Part shown: positions 17,116 through 26,824 of the stretch, one piece after another | Position numbering within the stretch: the first letter of the stretch is position 1 | Layout: the number at the start of each line of letters is the position of its first letter | Assembly (NCBI RefSeq): GCF_028369105.1 | Contig: NZ_JAQNDO010000001.1 | Coordinates: forward strand, 1,612,001 to 1,676,000 | From: Polyangium mundeleinium | Lineage (GTDB): Bacteria > Myxococcota_A > Polyangia > Polyangiales > Polyangiaceae | DNA length: 64,000 bases | Direction of reading: 5' to 3' | The notes under the pieces: generated by a model | Database searches by the model: none | What the model was told of the DNA's origin: nothing | The model's input: the letters and a program-made list of their open reading frames with translations, nothing else | Translations under genes and position numbers: made by a program

Positions 17116-19587
17116 ATGAGAGACGATGCGCGCGTGGCGGAACGTATCGTGGTGAGCTTCCGCGGGCCCAGCGGCCCGGCGGCGAGCTCCGGATCGGGGT
17201 ATCTCGAGAGATCGCTTGCGATCCGGAAGCGCGCGGAGGCCCATGGAGGCGCGTTGTGCGCGTGGAGCGGCGAGGCGTTCAGCTTCGACTTTGCGGCCGA
17301 GGCGCTCGACGAGGCGCTCGGGTTCACGCTCGAACAGGTGGCCGAAGCGCAAGACGGCGAGCCCCTGCGGATCGGCCTCGCGCAGGGCGCGATGCAAGCG
17401 CTCGGGGAGCCGGGCGAGCTCGCGTGGGGAACGCCGCTCGTCCGCGCCGAGCGGCTCGCGCTGATCGCGCGTCCCGGGGAGGTGCTGCTCGATCCGGACC
17501 TCGCGGCGGTGCAGGCCGGCGATCTCGTGACGGCGGGCCTGCGTCGGGGGCGCGCCGCGGACGGCTCGATCGTTCGAGGCCTGCGGCTCGACATCTACGC
17601 GCCGCTGCGGGGCGACACGCTGGCGAACGTGCACAGGCTCGTGGCCGCGCCGGAGCTCGTCGGGCGCGAGGAGGATCTGCGCAAGCTCTCGGTGCCGCTC
17701 GGATGTGCAGGTCTTTTGCGGGCAGCGCCGGGCGCGGGCGGGACACGTCTGCTCCAGGAGCTCGCGCACAGGCTCGCGCCGCCGCGGTCGCTGCGGATCG
17801 CGCCGACGTTCTTGCCACGCGAGCCGCTCGGGGCGTTGCGCAACGCGTTCGCGCGTTCGCTCGCGCGGGGAGAGGCGCCCGAGCTGCCGGAGGCGCTCGT
17901 CGCAGCGCTCGACAAGCTCCTGGCGGGGGAAGGGCTCGACCCGCGGACCGCCGCGGAGCTCGTGGATGCGTGGCTCGCGCCGGTGGACGGGCGATCGGGG
18001 CTGCTCACGGTCGATGACGTGACGCTGGTCGACATCGCGACGCTGGAGGTGGTGTCGCTGGCGATCCCGCCGCCGGGGTTCTTCCGGTCGGTCGTGCGGC
18101 TCGACGTGGAGGAGGCGCTGCCCGAGGTGCTGTCGTCGATCCCGGTGGTCGCGGAGGTGAAGCTCGGCCCGCTGCCGAAGGAGGCGGCCGTGGAGCTCAC
18201 GCGCGCGTTTTGCGGCGGCGCGATCACGCAGGAAGCCGCAGAGAGGTGGGCGCGTCGCGGGGAAGGGATGCCGCTCGGGATCCGCGAGGCGCTCGCGGAG
18301 GGGCTCGCGACGGGCGAGCTGCGCTGGGTCGGGGATGTGGCCGAGCCGCGGGATCGCGTGAGCGGTCGAGGCGCGCCGGCGCCTGCGCACGAGTGGATCG
18401 CGCGGCGCGCGACGTGGCTCGAACCCGGGGAGCGGGCGGCGCTCGTGGGCGTCGCGCTGCTCGGCGCGGATGTGCCGAACGAGATCGTGGACGCGGTGTC
18501 GACGCTGATGGCGGGCGCAGGCGCGCGCGTGGCGGTCGTGGAGGACGCGCTCGTCGGCGCGGGATGGGCGTACCGGCCGGAAGAAGGATGGCTGGCGATC
18601 ACGACGAGGACGACGGCGCGGGCGCTGATCGGGCTGCTCGACGCGGGGACGCGCGATCTCTGGCATCGCATGGCCGGGCGCGTGCTGGAGCAGAACGTGG
18701 GGCCGCTCGGGCTCGCGGAGCCGGCGTATCACGCGGCCGTCGCGGGGGAGCGAGCCTCGGCGGCGGTGCTCGCGGCGGAGGCGGCGCTCGCGGCGGCGGG
18801 CGCTGGCTTGCGGAGGGCGGCGGCGGCGCTGATCGACGAGGCGCGCAGCCTCGATCCGGACGTGCAAGTGCCGGAGCTCTCGGACGAGGGCGAGCTGCTC
18901 GTGGACCCGCGCGCCGAGGAGCTCTCGATCGCGTCGATCATCGAGGCGGCGATGGGGGAGGGGGGACAGATGCGCGCTTCCGATCCTCACCCGCCGTTGT
19001 CGCTCGGCTCGCTCTCGCCCGACAGCCTGAACGCGGGGGGCGAGGGCCTCTTGGGGTCCGTGCCGCCGGCAAAAACCTCGCTGGCGGAGGCGGTCGCGGC
19101 GCTCGGCGAGGATCCCGAAGCGGTCGAGGATCCCGTGGTGATGGCGGAGCGTCTGTCGAAGCTCCTGCGCCAGGCGCTCGTCGAGGGCGACATCGAGACG
19201 CTGGAGGACATCCTCGTGCGGCTCCGGGTGACGGGAGAGCACGACACGCTCGTCGAGCGGATGGGCGCGTTCGTCCTGCTCAACCGCGGCGAGTCCGGCG
19301 AGGCGCTGCGCAGGCTGAAGGAAGCGAAGGATGCGGCGAGCTCGCCGCGCGCGCGTGCGCGTGCGCTCCTGTCCTACGGCATCGCGCTCGCGTCGGCGGG
19401 CGACATGGATCGCGCGCTCATGGAGACGCTCACGGCGCTCGCGCGCGCCCGCGAGGCGTCGGATCGGCAGGCCGAGCAAGCCTGCGCGCGGTTCCTCGCG
19501 TACCTGTCGGCGGCGATGGGCCAGCCGCAAGCGGCTTCGGTCTGGGTGAAGGTCGCGCAGACCCCGGGCGAGGCGCTCCGCGGTTGA
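17116..19587 (+). CDS. Degenerate cyclase-ATPase-TPR protein (pseudo-STAND-like)
   Basis: An 823-residue protein. Residues ~10-160 resemble a class III nucleotide cyclase domain (GEAFSFDF, LRIGLAQGAM, WGTPLVRAERLALIARPGEVLLDP) but lack the metal-binding aspartates. A GREEDLRKL motif near residue 178 marks the usual start of an AAA_16/STAND ATPase, yet the P-loop is only APGAGGTRLL (about 204), with no Lys. The middle is a long Ala/Leu-rich helical region, and the last ~150 residues form TPR-like helices (ALRRLKEAKDAASS, RARALLSYGIALASAGDMDRAL). Probably a signalling or scaffold protein without catalysis. It sits 26 bases after the MlaE permease. Confidence 0.7.
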   Translation: MRDDARVAERIVVSFRGPSGPAASSGSGYLERSLAIRKRAEAHGGALCAWSGEAFSFDFAAEALDEALGFTLEQVAEAQDGEPLRIGLAQGAMQALGEPGELAWGTPLVRAERLALIARPGEVLLDPDLAAVQAGDLVTAGLRRGRAADGSIVRGLRLDIYAPLRGDTLANVHRLVAAPELVGREEDLRKLSVPLGCAGLLRAAPGAGGTRLLQELAHRLAPPRSLRIAPTFLPREPLGALRNAFARSLARGEAPELPEALVAALDKLLAGEGLDPRTAAELVDAWLAPVDGRSGLLTVDDVTLVDIATLEVVSLAIPPPGFFRSVVRLDVEEALPEVLSSIPVVAEVKLGPLPKEAAVELTRAFCGGAITQEAAERWARRGEGMPLGIREALAEGLATGELRWVGDVAEPRDRVSGRGAPAPAHEWIARRATWLEPGERAALVGVALLGADVPNEIVDAVSTLMAGAGARVAVVEDALVGAGWAYRPEEGWLAITTRTTARALIGLLDAGTRDLWHRMAGRVLEQNVGPLGLAEPAYHAAVAGERASAAVLAAEAALAAAGAGLRRAAAALIDEARSLDPDVQVPELSDEGELLVDPRAEELSIASIIEAAMGEGGQMRASDPHPPLSLGSLSPDSLNAGGEGLLGSVPPAKTSLAEAVAALGEDPEAVEDPVVMAERLSKLLRQALVEGDIETLEDILVRLRVTGEHDTLVERMGAFVLLNRGESGEALRRLKEAKDAASSPRARARALLSYGIALASAGDMDRALMETLTALARAREASDRQAEQACARFLAYLSAAMGQPQAASVWVKVAQTPGEALRG

Positions 19588-19620
19588 CATGCCCGGGATC
19601 GGCGAGCAAAAGCGTTGCCC

Positions 19621-20307
19621 ATGAGCGCGTCCGAGTCCCCTTCGGCCGAGCCCGCGCGGGGGCGTCGCGCGCGCCACGTGACCGCCGCGCTTCTCGTGCT
19701 CTCCGCGCTCGGCCTCGCGGCCGCGATCGTGTCGTACTTGCAGTACGCCGCGGTGTGGTTGCGGAAGCCGCCGCGCTTGCCGCCGTGCGTGCTCAGCGCG
19801 CGGCGCGGGCTCACGCGCGAGGAGCCCGTCATGGGCTCGATCCCTCACATGACGTCGGAGGGGAGCACGGTGTACCTGCGGCCGGCCGAGGATCGGGCCG
19901 TGGTTTGCCTCGGGCGCATCTCGACGCCGGTGGCGTCGGCCTTCGCGTCGGCGTTCGCGGAGATCGAGCCCGCGGCGCGGGCGCGCGCGCTCGCGGCGGC
20001 GATGAAGAACCACGTGCCGCGGGAGGCCTCGGCCGATCAGGAGGCGGCCGCGGCGTGGCTGATCGCGTCGGGAGCGCTGCGAGCGCTGCCCGAGACGCCG
20101 GAGACCACCGCTGCGCGTGAGGAGGTCGACGGGGCGAACGCGTGCCGCTTCGTGTTGCGCTCGACGTGTCCGACGCGGCCGCCGATCCCGATCGTGGTGT
20201 GGGCGGCGGGTGTTCCCTCGTCGCTCGGCTTGCTCTTCGGCGCGGGCCTCGGCGTGCGCGCGGCCGTGCGCCTCGTGCGTGAGCGTCGCCGGCGCAAGGC
20301 TGCCTGA
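19621..20307 (+). CDS. Hypothetical membrane protein
   Basis: A 228-residue protein with an Arg-rich N-terminus, a first transmembrane segment (HVTAALLVLSALGLAAAIVSYLQYAAVWL) and a second one near the C-terminus (IPIVVWAAGVPSSLGLLFGAGLGV) before a basic tail. The ~130 residues between them would be periplasmic and contain two or three Cys. The ATG was preferred to an upstream in-frame TTG six bases away. I recognise no family. It follows the degenerate ATPase-like gene and is convergent with the antiporter gene, nine bases apart. Confidence 0.65.
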   Translation: MSASESPSAEPARGRRARHVTAALLVLSALGLAAAIVSYLQYAAVWLRKPPRLPPCVLSARRGLTREEPVMGSIPHMTSEGSTVYLRPAEDRAVVCLGRISTPVASAFASAFAEIEPAARARALAAAMKNHVPREASADQEAAAAWLIASGALRALPETPETTAAREEVDGANACRFVLRSTCPTRPPIPIVVWAAGVPSSLGLLFGAGLGVRAAVRLVRERRRRKAA

Positions 20308-20316
20308 GCTTTCCGT

Positions 20317-22311
20317 CTAGTCCCCCTCGTCGAGCAGGCGCACCGCGCTCTCGATCGCGACGAGCTTGCCGACGAGGTAGAGCACGTCGTTCTCGCGAAA
20401 CGGCGCGGTCGCGGTGACGTCCTCGCAGAGGGATCCGTCTCTGCGGATCGCGACGAGGCTCGCGCCCGTCTTGCGGCGCAAGTCGAGGTCGAGCGGGCTC
20501 TTGCTGCACGCGAAGGATCCGTGCCGCACGAGGAACGTCTCCACCTTGAGCTCGCCGAGCTCGGGCAACGTCGCGAGCGTGGGCCGTTGCAGCGTCTGCT
20601 TCCGGATGAAGAGCCCCTTGCTCTCGCGGCGCGCGACGTTCACGCGCTCGATGATCACGTTCCGCGGGATGCCGCGCCGGCGCAGCACACGCGCGATCAT
20701 TTCGAGCCCGGCTTCGAGCTCCTCGAAGACCACCTCCTCGGCGCCGAGCTCGGCGAGCGCGCGGTCCGCGGCGATGTAGTGCGCGCGTACGAGGACGGGG
20801 ATCTTCGGCGCGCTCTGCTTGGCGGCGGCCACGGCGCGGCGCGTGGCCTCGGGGTCGTTGATGAGCAGGACGAGCGCCGCGGCATGCTCGACGCGCGCGC
20901 TCGCGAGCGCCTCGGGGCTCGTGACGTCTGCGTAATACGCGGGCTCGCCGGCCTCCCGCGCGGCGCGCACGGTCTCCGCGTTCAGCTCCAGCACGAGGTA
21001 CGGCACCGATGTCTCGGCGAGCGCGCGCGCCAGCATCTTCCCGGCCACGCCGTACCCCACGATGATGACGTGCTCCGAGAGCGCGGAGTGCTCGGGCATC
21101 GGCTCGTCGATGCCGCGCGCGCCGAGCAGGCGTTCGAGCGGCTTCAGGATCTTTTCCCCGGCGCGCACGCGCGGCGCGAGGTGCATCGCGAGCGGCGTGA
21201 TGATCATGCTGAGCACGCCTGCCGCGAGGAGCGCCCGATCTTCGCTCGGCGTGATGAGTTCGTTCCGCTCGGCGAGCGTCGCGAGCACGAAGCCAAACTC
21301 GCCGAACTGCGCGAGCCCCACGCCCGCGAGCCACGCGACGCGCGCGGGGAAGCGCATCGACAGGGCCGAGAGCGTCGCGATGAACCCTTTTCCAACGACG
21401 AACGCGGCGAGATAAAGCCCCACCGAGAGCGGCCTCTCGAGGAGGACGTGCGCGTCGAGCAGCATGCCGAGCGAGACGAAGAACAGGCTCGTGAACGCGT
21501 GGCGCAGGGGGAGGACGTCGCCGATCGCGCGGTGCGCGTACTCGCTGCCCGCAAGCAGGATGCCCGCGAGGAACGCGCCGAGCGCGAGCGAGAGACCCGC
21601 GAGCGACGTGAGGAACGCCGTCGCCAGGCAGATGCCGAGCACGGCCATGAGGAAGAGCTCGCGGCTCCGCACGCGGTCCACGAGCGCGAAGAAGCGCGGC
21701 ACGAGCGAACGCGCCACGACCACCGTGACCAGGACGAGCAGCGCGGCCTTGCCGAGCGCGAGCAGGAGATCATGCGCTGGATCCCCGCCGGATTTGCCAG
21801 CGAGGATCGGGATCACGAGCACCATCGGCACGACGCAGAGGTCCTGGAAGATCAGCACGCCGACGATGAAGCGGCCGTGCGGCGCGTCGACCTCGCCGCG
21901 CTCGGCGAGCGTGCGGAGCACGAGCGCGGTGCTGGAGAGCGCGAACAGAAATCCGAAGAGGATCCCGCGGGCGTACGTCTGTCCCGCGAGGCGCGCGCAG
22001 AGGACCGACGCGAGGATCGTGAGGCCCACCTGGAGCGAGCCGCCGATCGTGACGGTCTTGGCGATCTGCCGCAGTCGTTCGAGCGAGAACTCGAGGCCGA
22101 TGCCGAAGAGCAGGAGCACGACGCCGATCTCGGCGAGCGATTGGATGCGGTGCGCATCGCTGAGCAGGCCGAAGCCCGTGGGGCCGATGAACGCGCCTGC
22201 GAGCAGGAGCCCTGCGACGACGGGCAGACGCACGCGGCCGAGCACGAGGACGACGAGGACGCCGACGATCGAAATGATCGCGAGATCTCGGAGGATCGGG
22301 AGCTGCTCCAT
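20317..22311 (-). CDS. CPA2 cation:proton antiporter with RCK domains (KefB-like)
   Basis: A 664-residue protein. The first ~390 residues are a 12-13-helix Na+/H+ exchanger domain (VAGLLLAGAFIGPTGFGL, ALSSTALVLRTLAERGE, FLAGILLAGSEYAH, SLFFVSLGML). A TrkA-N/RCK nucleotide-binding domain follows, with HVIIVGYGVAGKML near residue 415 as the Rossmann GxGxxG, and a TrkA-C domain closes the protein (about 580-664). This is the KefB/KefC/RosB architecture, so potassium or proton exchange gated by a nucleotide is expected. No KefF/KefG ancillary gene lies next to it. Confidence 0.92.
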   Translation of the reverse strand: MEQLPILRDLAIISIVGVLVVLVLGRVRLPVVAGLLLAGAFIGPTGFGLLSDAHRIQSLAEIGVVLLLFGIGLEFSLERLRQIAKTVTIGGSLQVGLTILASVLCARLAGQTYARGILFGFLFALSSTALVLRTLAERGEVDAPHGRFIVGVLIFQDLCVVPMVLVIPILAGKSGGDPAHDLLLALGKAALLVLVTVVVARSLVPRFFALVDRVRSRELFLMAVLGICLATAFLTSLAGLSLALGAFLAGILLAGSEYAHRAIGDVLPLRHAFTSLFFVSLGMLLDAHVLLERPLSVGLYLAAFVVGKGFIATLSALSMRFPARVAWLAGVGLAQFGEFGFVLATLAERNELITPSEDRALLAAGVLSMIITPLAMHLAPRVRAGEKILKPLERLLGARGIDEPMPEHSALSEHVIIVGYGVAGKMLARALAETSVPYLVLELNAETVRAAREAGEPAYYADVTSPEALASARVEHAAALVLLINDPEATRRAVAAAKQSAPKIPVLVRAHYIAADRALAELGAEEVVFEELEAGLEMIARVLRRRGIPRNVIIERVNVARRESKGLFIRKQTLQRPTLATLPELGELKVETFLVRHGSFACSKSPLDLDLRRKTGASLVAIRRDGSLCEDVTATAPFRENDVLYLVGKLVAIESAVRLLDEGD

Positions 22312-22377
22312 GGTCCGTCGCGCCGGGGCGTGCTGCGCGCCCGTGCGAGACGTGGATGCAGGAAGCGCGCGCGGGGC

Positions 22378-24363
22378 TCAGCGCGAAAGCGGCGTCCCGC
22401 GCGTGAGCGCCTCGATCGCCGCGAGGTCTCTCTCGGCCGCGTCCGGTGGGGCAGGCTTTCGCGGCCAGGCGAGTTCGATCTCTCCGTCAAACCAGTACAC
22501 GTGCTGCGCGTCGATGTGGCCGTGCGATCCACCCACGGCCGCGAGCGCCACGAGGGCCTGCCGAAGCCGCTCGATCGCCGCCGCGTCGATCGCCCGCGGC
22601 GCATCCGCGAGCGCCTTGCCGAGCGGCGGCGCCACCCAGATCTCACCGGCCGCTCGATCCACGCGCAGCACCGTCGGCAGCGCGGGAGACCCGGTCCGCG
22701 CGAAGGCGCGCGCGCGGGCGAGGGATGCCTCGTCCATCGGGATCACGAGCACCTCGCGCTCGAGCCACGCGTCGTGGCGCAGGCTCGCCATGTCGCGCCC
22801 GTCGCCGAGCGCGAGCGGCGGACCGAGGCGCTCGCCCTCCCTCGGCGCGGCGGGCCGCTCGCTCGGGTTCGGCGTGGCCCATCGTCGAGGAAGCGCCTCC
22901 GGCCAGCGCAACGCCGAGAGCGCGCGCCGCGCTTCGAATGCGTCTTCCGGCCGGCGATCCGGCTCGTCCGCGAGGAGCGCGGCCACGGCGGCGTCGTGCT
23001 CCGCCCCGAGCTCCGGGTTCTTCTCGCTCGGCGCTCCTTCGCGAAACCGCCCGCGCGTAGGCTCGGCCGCCTCGCCCGTGAGCAGCTCGTAAAGCACGGC
23101 GCCCACCGCGTAGAGATCACTCGTGATCCCCGCCGGACGACCGAGCCTCTGCTCGGGCGACATGTACGCGTACGTGCCGATCGCGCCGGCCGTCGCCGTG
23201 CTCGACAGGTCGCCGAGGTGCGCCGCGCCGAAGTCCGAGAGCATCGCCGTGCCTGCGTCGTCGAAGAGCACGTTCGCAGGCTTCACGTCGCGGTGCAGGA
23301 TCCCGAGCCGGTGCGCCTCGCCGAGCGCCGTCAGAAGGAGACAGGCGATCTCCACAGCGCGCGCCGGCGCCATCGGCCCCTCGCGCATCTTGTCCGCGAG
23401 CGACCCGCCTCGCATGAACGCGAGCACCATCGCCGGCCCCTCGGGCACGTACTGATGGAGCGGCACCACGTTCGGATGGCGTAGCCGTTCGAGCGCGCGT
23501 GCTTCTCGCTCGAAGCGTTGCAGCGCGTCGCGCCCCGCGCCTTCGACGAGCCCGCTGAAGATCTTCACCGCGACGCGCTCGCCGCTGATCCGATCGATCG
23601 CCTCGACGAGCCGCGCATGCGCCGACGACGCGATCTCCCGCGTCGTCTCGTAGCGGCCGAAAAGAACGACGCTTCCGCCGCGCCGCTCGTTTTTCCGGAC
23701 CGACCCGCTTGGCGCATCCTTCGCGGGCGGCTCCTCGTGCACCCCGAGCCGCGCCATCTCCGCGCGCGCCTCCCGCGCGGCCTCGGCGAGGCCCACCTCC
23801 TCGAAGCACCGCGCGAGCAGCGGCAGCGCTGCAGCCCGCTCCGGCGCCGACACGTCGATCTGCTGCAGCGCCTTGATCGCTCCCTCGGTCCGCCCATGCC
23901 GCGCGAGCAGCGCGCCCAGCGCGAGCCGCGGCGCCGCGTCCTCCGGCCGCTGCCGGAGCGCGCTTTCGAGCGCGCGCGCCGCCTCGGCCGGTTGCCCCGC
24001 GCGCTCGAAGCTCTCGGCTGCGCGCAGCACCTCACCGGCCGCGACGAACGCGCTCGCTGCCTCCGCGTGGTCGCCGAGCTGCGCGTAGAGCGCCCCTGCG
24101 TACTTGCTGAACCCCCGCGACGCGAGATCCGACGCCGATGCGAGCGCGACCTCCCTCGGCAGCCGCTCCACGATGCGCGCGATCGCCTCCCGCGCCGTCG
24201 CCTCGTCGCCCCCGAGCGCGGCCAGTCGCGCCGCCCGCCGCGCGTCCCCCGCGAGCAGCGCTTCCCGCGCCGCTCCCGCGAAATCACACGCCTCCTCCAG
24301 CCGGCGCGAGGCCTCCGCGTGCCTCCGGGAACGCTCTGCCGTCTCGCGCTCGTCGGGGTTCAT
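22378..24363 (-). CDS. Ser/Thr protein kinase with N-terminal TPR-like region
   Basis: A 661-residue protein. Residues 1-225 are Ala-rich helical repeats like TPRs ([49 protein letters not shown]), an unusual N-terminal placement. The kinase domain runs from about 234: the Lys in [21 protein letters not shown] near 355, SDFGAAHLG near 378, and YMSPEQRLG. The glycine-rich loop is replaced by [14 protein letters not shown], so nucleotide binding may be atypical. A C-terminal ~200-residue region ([15 protein letters not shown]) is unassigned. The ATG chosen begins the conserved helical part. No transmembrane segment is obvious, so it is probably cytosolic. Confidence 0.85.
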   Translation of the reverse strand: MNPDERETAERSRRHAEASRRLEEACDFAGAAREALLAGDARRAARLAALGGDEATAREAIARIVERLPREVALASASDLASRGFSKYAGALYAQLGDHAEAASAFVAAGEVLRAAESFERAGQPAEAARALESALRQRPEDAAPRLALGALLARHGRTEGAIKALQQIDVSAPERAAALPLLARCFEEVGLAEAAREARAEMARLGVHEEPPAKDAPSGSVRKNERRGGSVVLFGRYETTREIASSAHARLVEAIDRISGERVAVKIFSGLVEGAGRDALQRFEREARALERLRHPNVVPLHQYVPEGPAMVLAFMRGGSLADKMREGPMAPARAVEIACLLLTALGEAHRLGILHRDVKPANVLFDDAGTAMLSDFGAAHLGDLSSTATAGAIGTYAYMSPEQRLGRPAGITSDLYAVGAVLYELLTGEAAEPTRGRFREGAPSEKNPELGAEHDAAVAALLADEPDRRPEDAFEARRALSALRWPEALPRRWATPNPSERPAAPREGERLGPPLALGDGRDMASLRHDAWLEREVLVIPMDEASLARARAFARTGSPALPTVLRVDRAAGEIWVAPPLGKALADAPRAIDAAAIERLRQALVALAAVGGSHGHIDAQHVYWFDGEIELAWPRKPAPPDAAERDLAAIEALTRGTPLSR

Positions 24364-24400
24364 CGATCGGTCCCCGCTGGTTTGGCCGGATGAACGTTCG

Positions 24401-25321
24401 TCAGGGCGACGTCGATACGATCGTCGCGCGGCCGACGACGGACAGGTCGAACCGGAGCTCACCCGCGTCGATCCCCGTGGCCGCGAAGCCGCCCTGGCGG
24501 ATGCGGTGCACCGAGAGCGCGACCGTCGCGGGCAGCGCGCCCCAGGTCTTCTTGCCGAGCACGGACTGCGGGATCACGCCTTCGCCGGAATCGTTGTAGG
24601 CGCAACGAATGCCCGTGCCGCTCGACGCCGTGAGATCCACGTAGACGAGGTCGCCCACTGCAGGCGCCTCGCTCGCGCTCCACCGCAACGTCGCCGCCGC
24701 CCCTTCCTCGAACACCACGCCCTCGGCGAGCGCGGTTTCTCCCAGACGAACCCGCTCCGGCGCGCTCGGCGCGTCGGCCTCGATCGAGAACGGATTCAGC
24801 GTCGCCGAGCCCGTGCCTTCGAGGACGTACCGCGCGGGCGCCGGCAGATCACTCTGCGCGTCGCGCGACGTGTAGAACACACCCGAGACGAACGCGCCCA
24901 CGTCCGGGAACGCACGCGTCGCCAGCGGCATGCGCGTCGTCCCGGTCTGGATCGACAGGTCACCCACGTCGAGCAGCTCGATCGTGCCGAGCGCGGCGAG
25001 CGCATCGGAATCCTCGGCTGCGGCGAACGGCGTGAGAGCGATGCACTCGCCTGCGGCCGGCAGCTCCAGCCACGATCCGCCGACCACGCGCTCGGCCAGA
25101 CCGGGATCTGCGCCGGACGCGAGGCGCATGAACTTCGCCGACACGTTCGTCTGGACGAACTCGCCCTCGGCGGCGCTGCGTTCGACGAGGACGATCGCCT
25201 CGGTCGTGGACCCGATCGCGCTCGTGATCTCGTCGGCGTCGGCCACGGGAGCCGAGCAACCGCCCACGACGACGCCGAGAGAGGCGAGGAGCGCGGGCAG
25301 CGGGACGTTCGAGGAGCGCAT
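24401..25321 (-). CDS. Hypothetical secreted lipoprotein
   Basis: A 306-residue protein with a signal peptide and lipobox ([10 protein letters not shown], Cys about residue 22). The mature protein is rich in beta-strands and small residues, with no cysteines except one ([12 protein letters not shown]), and repeats the theme of a Gly/Ala/Thr-rich surface protein ([62 protein letters not shown]). I do not recognise a family. The start was placed at the ATG that begins the signal peptide, preceded by GGGGA. It lies 37 bases upstream of the kinase start and may be in the same leftward unit. Confidence 0.68.
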   Translation of the reverse strand: MRSSNVPLPALLASLGVVVGGCSAPVADADEITSAIGSTTEAIVLVERSAAEGEFVQTNVSAKFMRLASGADPGLAERVVGGSWLELPAAGECIALTPFAAAEDSDALAALGTIELLDVGDLSIQTGTTRMPLATRAFPDVGAFVSGVFYTSRDAQSDLPAPARYVLEGTGSATLNPFSIEADAPSAPERVRLGETALAEGVVFEEGAAATLRWSASEAPAVGDLVYVDLTASSGTGIRCAYNDSGEGVIPQSVLGKKTWGALPATVALSVHRIRQGGFAATGIDAGELRFDLSVVGRATIVSTSP

Positions 25322-25418
25322 GATCCCCAGTTTATGGTGGGTCCGCGGGGTGGGCAAGCGCCTCGCCCGAGGTCGCTCCTCTGGGGACCGATTCTCGGCC
25401 GAAATTCGCGCGAAATGC

Positions 25419-26180
25419 TCAGAAGCCGAGGATCAGGGCGCCCGCTGGGGTCAGCGAAAACTGATTGAACAAAACGTCCGTGGCGCCCAGGCGGCCCGAG
25501 ACCCTGTGCCAGTCCCCGCCGATTTCCAGGGCCACGTGCACGTGACGGAACCCGAGCCGCAGCCCGGCCACCATCCCGACCCGGACGTGCTCGCCCGCGA
25601 GCGTCGTCGGCTTGTCCAGATCCGCGGCAGGGTAGGTCCCGCGCACCCAGGAGATCCCCGCCCGCGGGCCGATCCACCCCGAATAAAGCTCCCCCGTGCT
25701 CTTCCAGCCGATGAGCAGCGGCACGTCGAGCCCCCCGCCGAGCAGCGAGCCGCCGTCGTCGCCCCCGCTCGGCCGTCCCGACAGGATCAGCTCGCCGCCG
25801 AGCCCCGTCGAGAGCGCGACGCTCTTGGTCAACGTGAACGCATGCCGTCCGTCCAGACGAACCGCCCGCCCCGAGTACGTGAGCCCCGCCTCGTTCGATC
25901 CCGCGATGCCGACGCGCGCGCCCACCCACGGCGCGACGGCAGGCGCGACGGTTCGATCCTGGAGGACGCCCTCGGCCAGCGCTTCCTCCGTTCCGGGCGC
26001 GCTCGGGAGCGCGGCGAGGACGGGCCGGCCGGACAAACCAGCGCCCAGCGTGACCTTGCCGGGCGTGAGGACGTGTGCGGGGTGAAGGAGGGGAGCGCCG
26101 CCGCCACAACCACCCAGGCCCAGCGCGCAGAGCGCGAGGGCGAACAGCCGGAGCTGGGGGCGGGCCGTGGGCGGATGCAC
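25419..26180 (-). CDS. Outer-membrane barrel-like lipoprotein
   Basis: A 253-residue protein with signal and lipobox (ALGLGGC, Cys about residue 25) followed by Gly-rich amphipathic beta-strands: VTLGAGLSGRPVLAAL, VGARVGIAGSNEAGLTYSGRAVRL, HAFTLTKSVALSTGLGGELILSG, YSGWIGPRAGISWVRG, VRVGMVAGLRLGFRHVHVALEIGG, ending GALILGF. The alternating pattern and the terminal aromatic residue suggest an outer-membrane beta-barrel. No specific porin family is recognisable. It lies between the ferredoxin gene and the secreted lipoprotein on the same strand. Confidence 0.72.
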   Translation of the reverse strand: MHPPTARPQLRLFALALCALGLGGCGGGAPLLHPAHVLTPGKVTLGAGLSGRPVLAALPSAPGTEEALAEGVLQDRTVAPAVAPWVGARVGIAGSNEAGLTYSGRAVRLDGRHAFTLTKSVALSTGLGGELILSGRPSGGDDGGSLLGGGLDVPLLIGWKSTGELYSGWIGPRAGISWVRGTYPAADLDKPTTLAGEHVRVGMVAGLRLGFRHVHVALEIGGDWHRVSGRLGATDVLFNQFSLTPAGALILGF

Positions 26181-26203
26181 CTCGGAAGCGGCGCTCCTCT
26201 TGG

Positions 26204-26508
26204 CTACTTGCGGAAACGGGAGGGGTAGTCGTTTGCGGCGACCTTCTTCTTGAGCTCGCCGTCATCCGGGTGCAGGCGCGAGGCCCGCGAGATGAGCGCG
26301 CTCTCGTCCTCCACGCGCTTCGGGTCGGGCAAGCAGCACTCCACCGGACAAACCGCCTGGCAAGCCTCGTGGTCGTAGAAGCCCACGCACTCGGTGCAGA
26401 GCTCGGGGTCGATCACGTAGATCTCGTCGCCCTCGCTGATCGCCTCGTTGGGCACTCCGGTTCGCAAGCGCCGCAGTTGATGCAATCTTCGGTGATATAG
26501 GTAGCCAT
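26204..26508 (-). pseudogene. 2[4Fe-4S] ferredoxin (YfhL-type) with one-base frameshift
   Basis: The ATG starts MATYITEDCINCGACEPECP, the first 4Fe-4S cluster motif of YfhL-type ferredoxins. The family continues NEAI right after ECP. Here NEAISEGDEIYVIDPELCTECVG, the second cluster (CQAVCPVECCLPD) and the C-terminus are intact but in another frame, because one C is missing in the CCC run at about 26450-26452 (plus-strand GGG). Downstream the coding sequence is well preserved, which suggests a very recent mutation, a sequencing error, or a slippage-prone site. The intact protein would be an electron-transfer carrier of about 100 residues. Confidence 0.88.
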
Positions 26509-26824
26509 GGGGTTGCTTCGTCCTCCGGGGGTGCGGTCCGGAATTTCCCGGTATCTAAAGGGCGGCGCCCCGGCTGTCAATTCGAGCGTTCCGCACACTC
26601 GAGAAGACCCGGGCTCTGCGCCGCGCGCCCTCCAGACCATGGGCGGGCAGGGAGCGGCGTCCCCATCCTGCAGTGCCCCGGGCCATCCGTCCAGAGCAAC
26701 GCCGCAGACCCGATCACGCGCGCCACGGTCGACCTCGATCGGCCGGCGGATCCCGGCCTCCTCACGTCGACCGCGGCGCCCGGTTGCACGCCGGCCCGAG
26801 GCCCGTTAGTACGCTTGCCCTGCG
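26509..26824. other. Intergenic region without recognised gene
   Basis: The 316 bases between the ferredoxin gene and the next lipoprotein gene carry short open frames on both strands with no conserved features, no ribosome site and no repeat I can see. It separates divergent genes, so promoters for both are expected; no clear -35/-10 or sigma-54 match was found. Confidence 0.5.

Noticed and set aside
17077-20013. Very long minus-strand open frame opposite the degenerate ATPase gene
   Set aside because: Shadow frame at high GC; composition is Arg/His-rich and no domain is visible.
26509-26824. tRNA or small RNA gene in the gap
   Set aside because: No TpsiC-type GGTTCGAATCC or cloverleaf pattern was found by eye.
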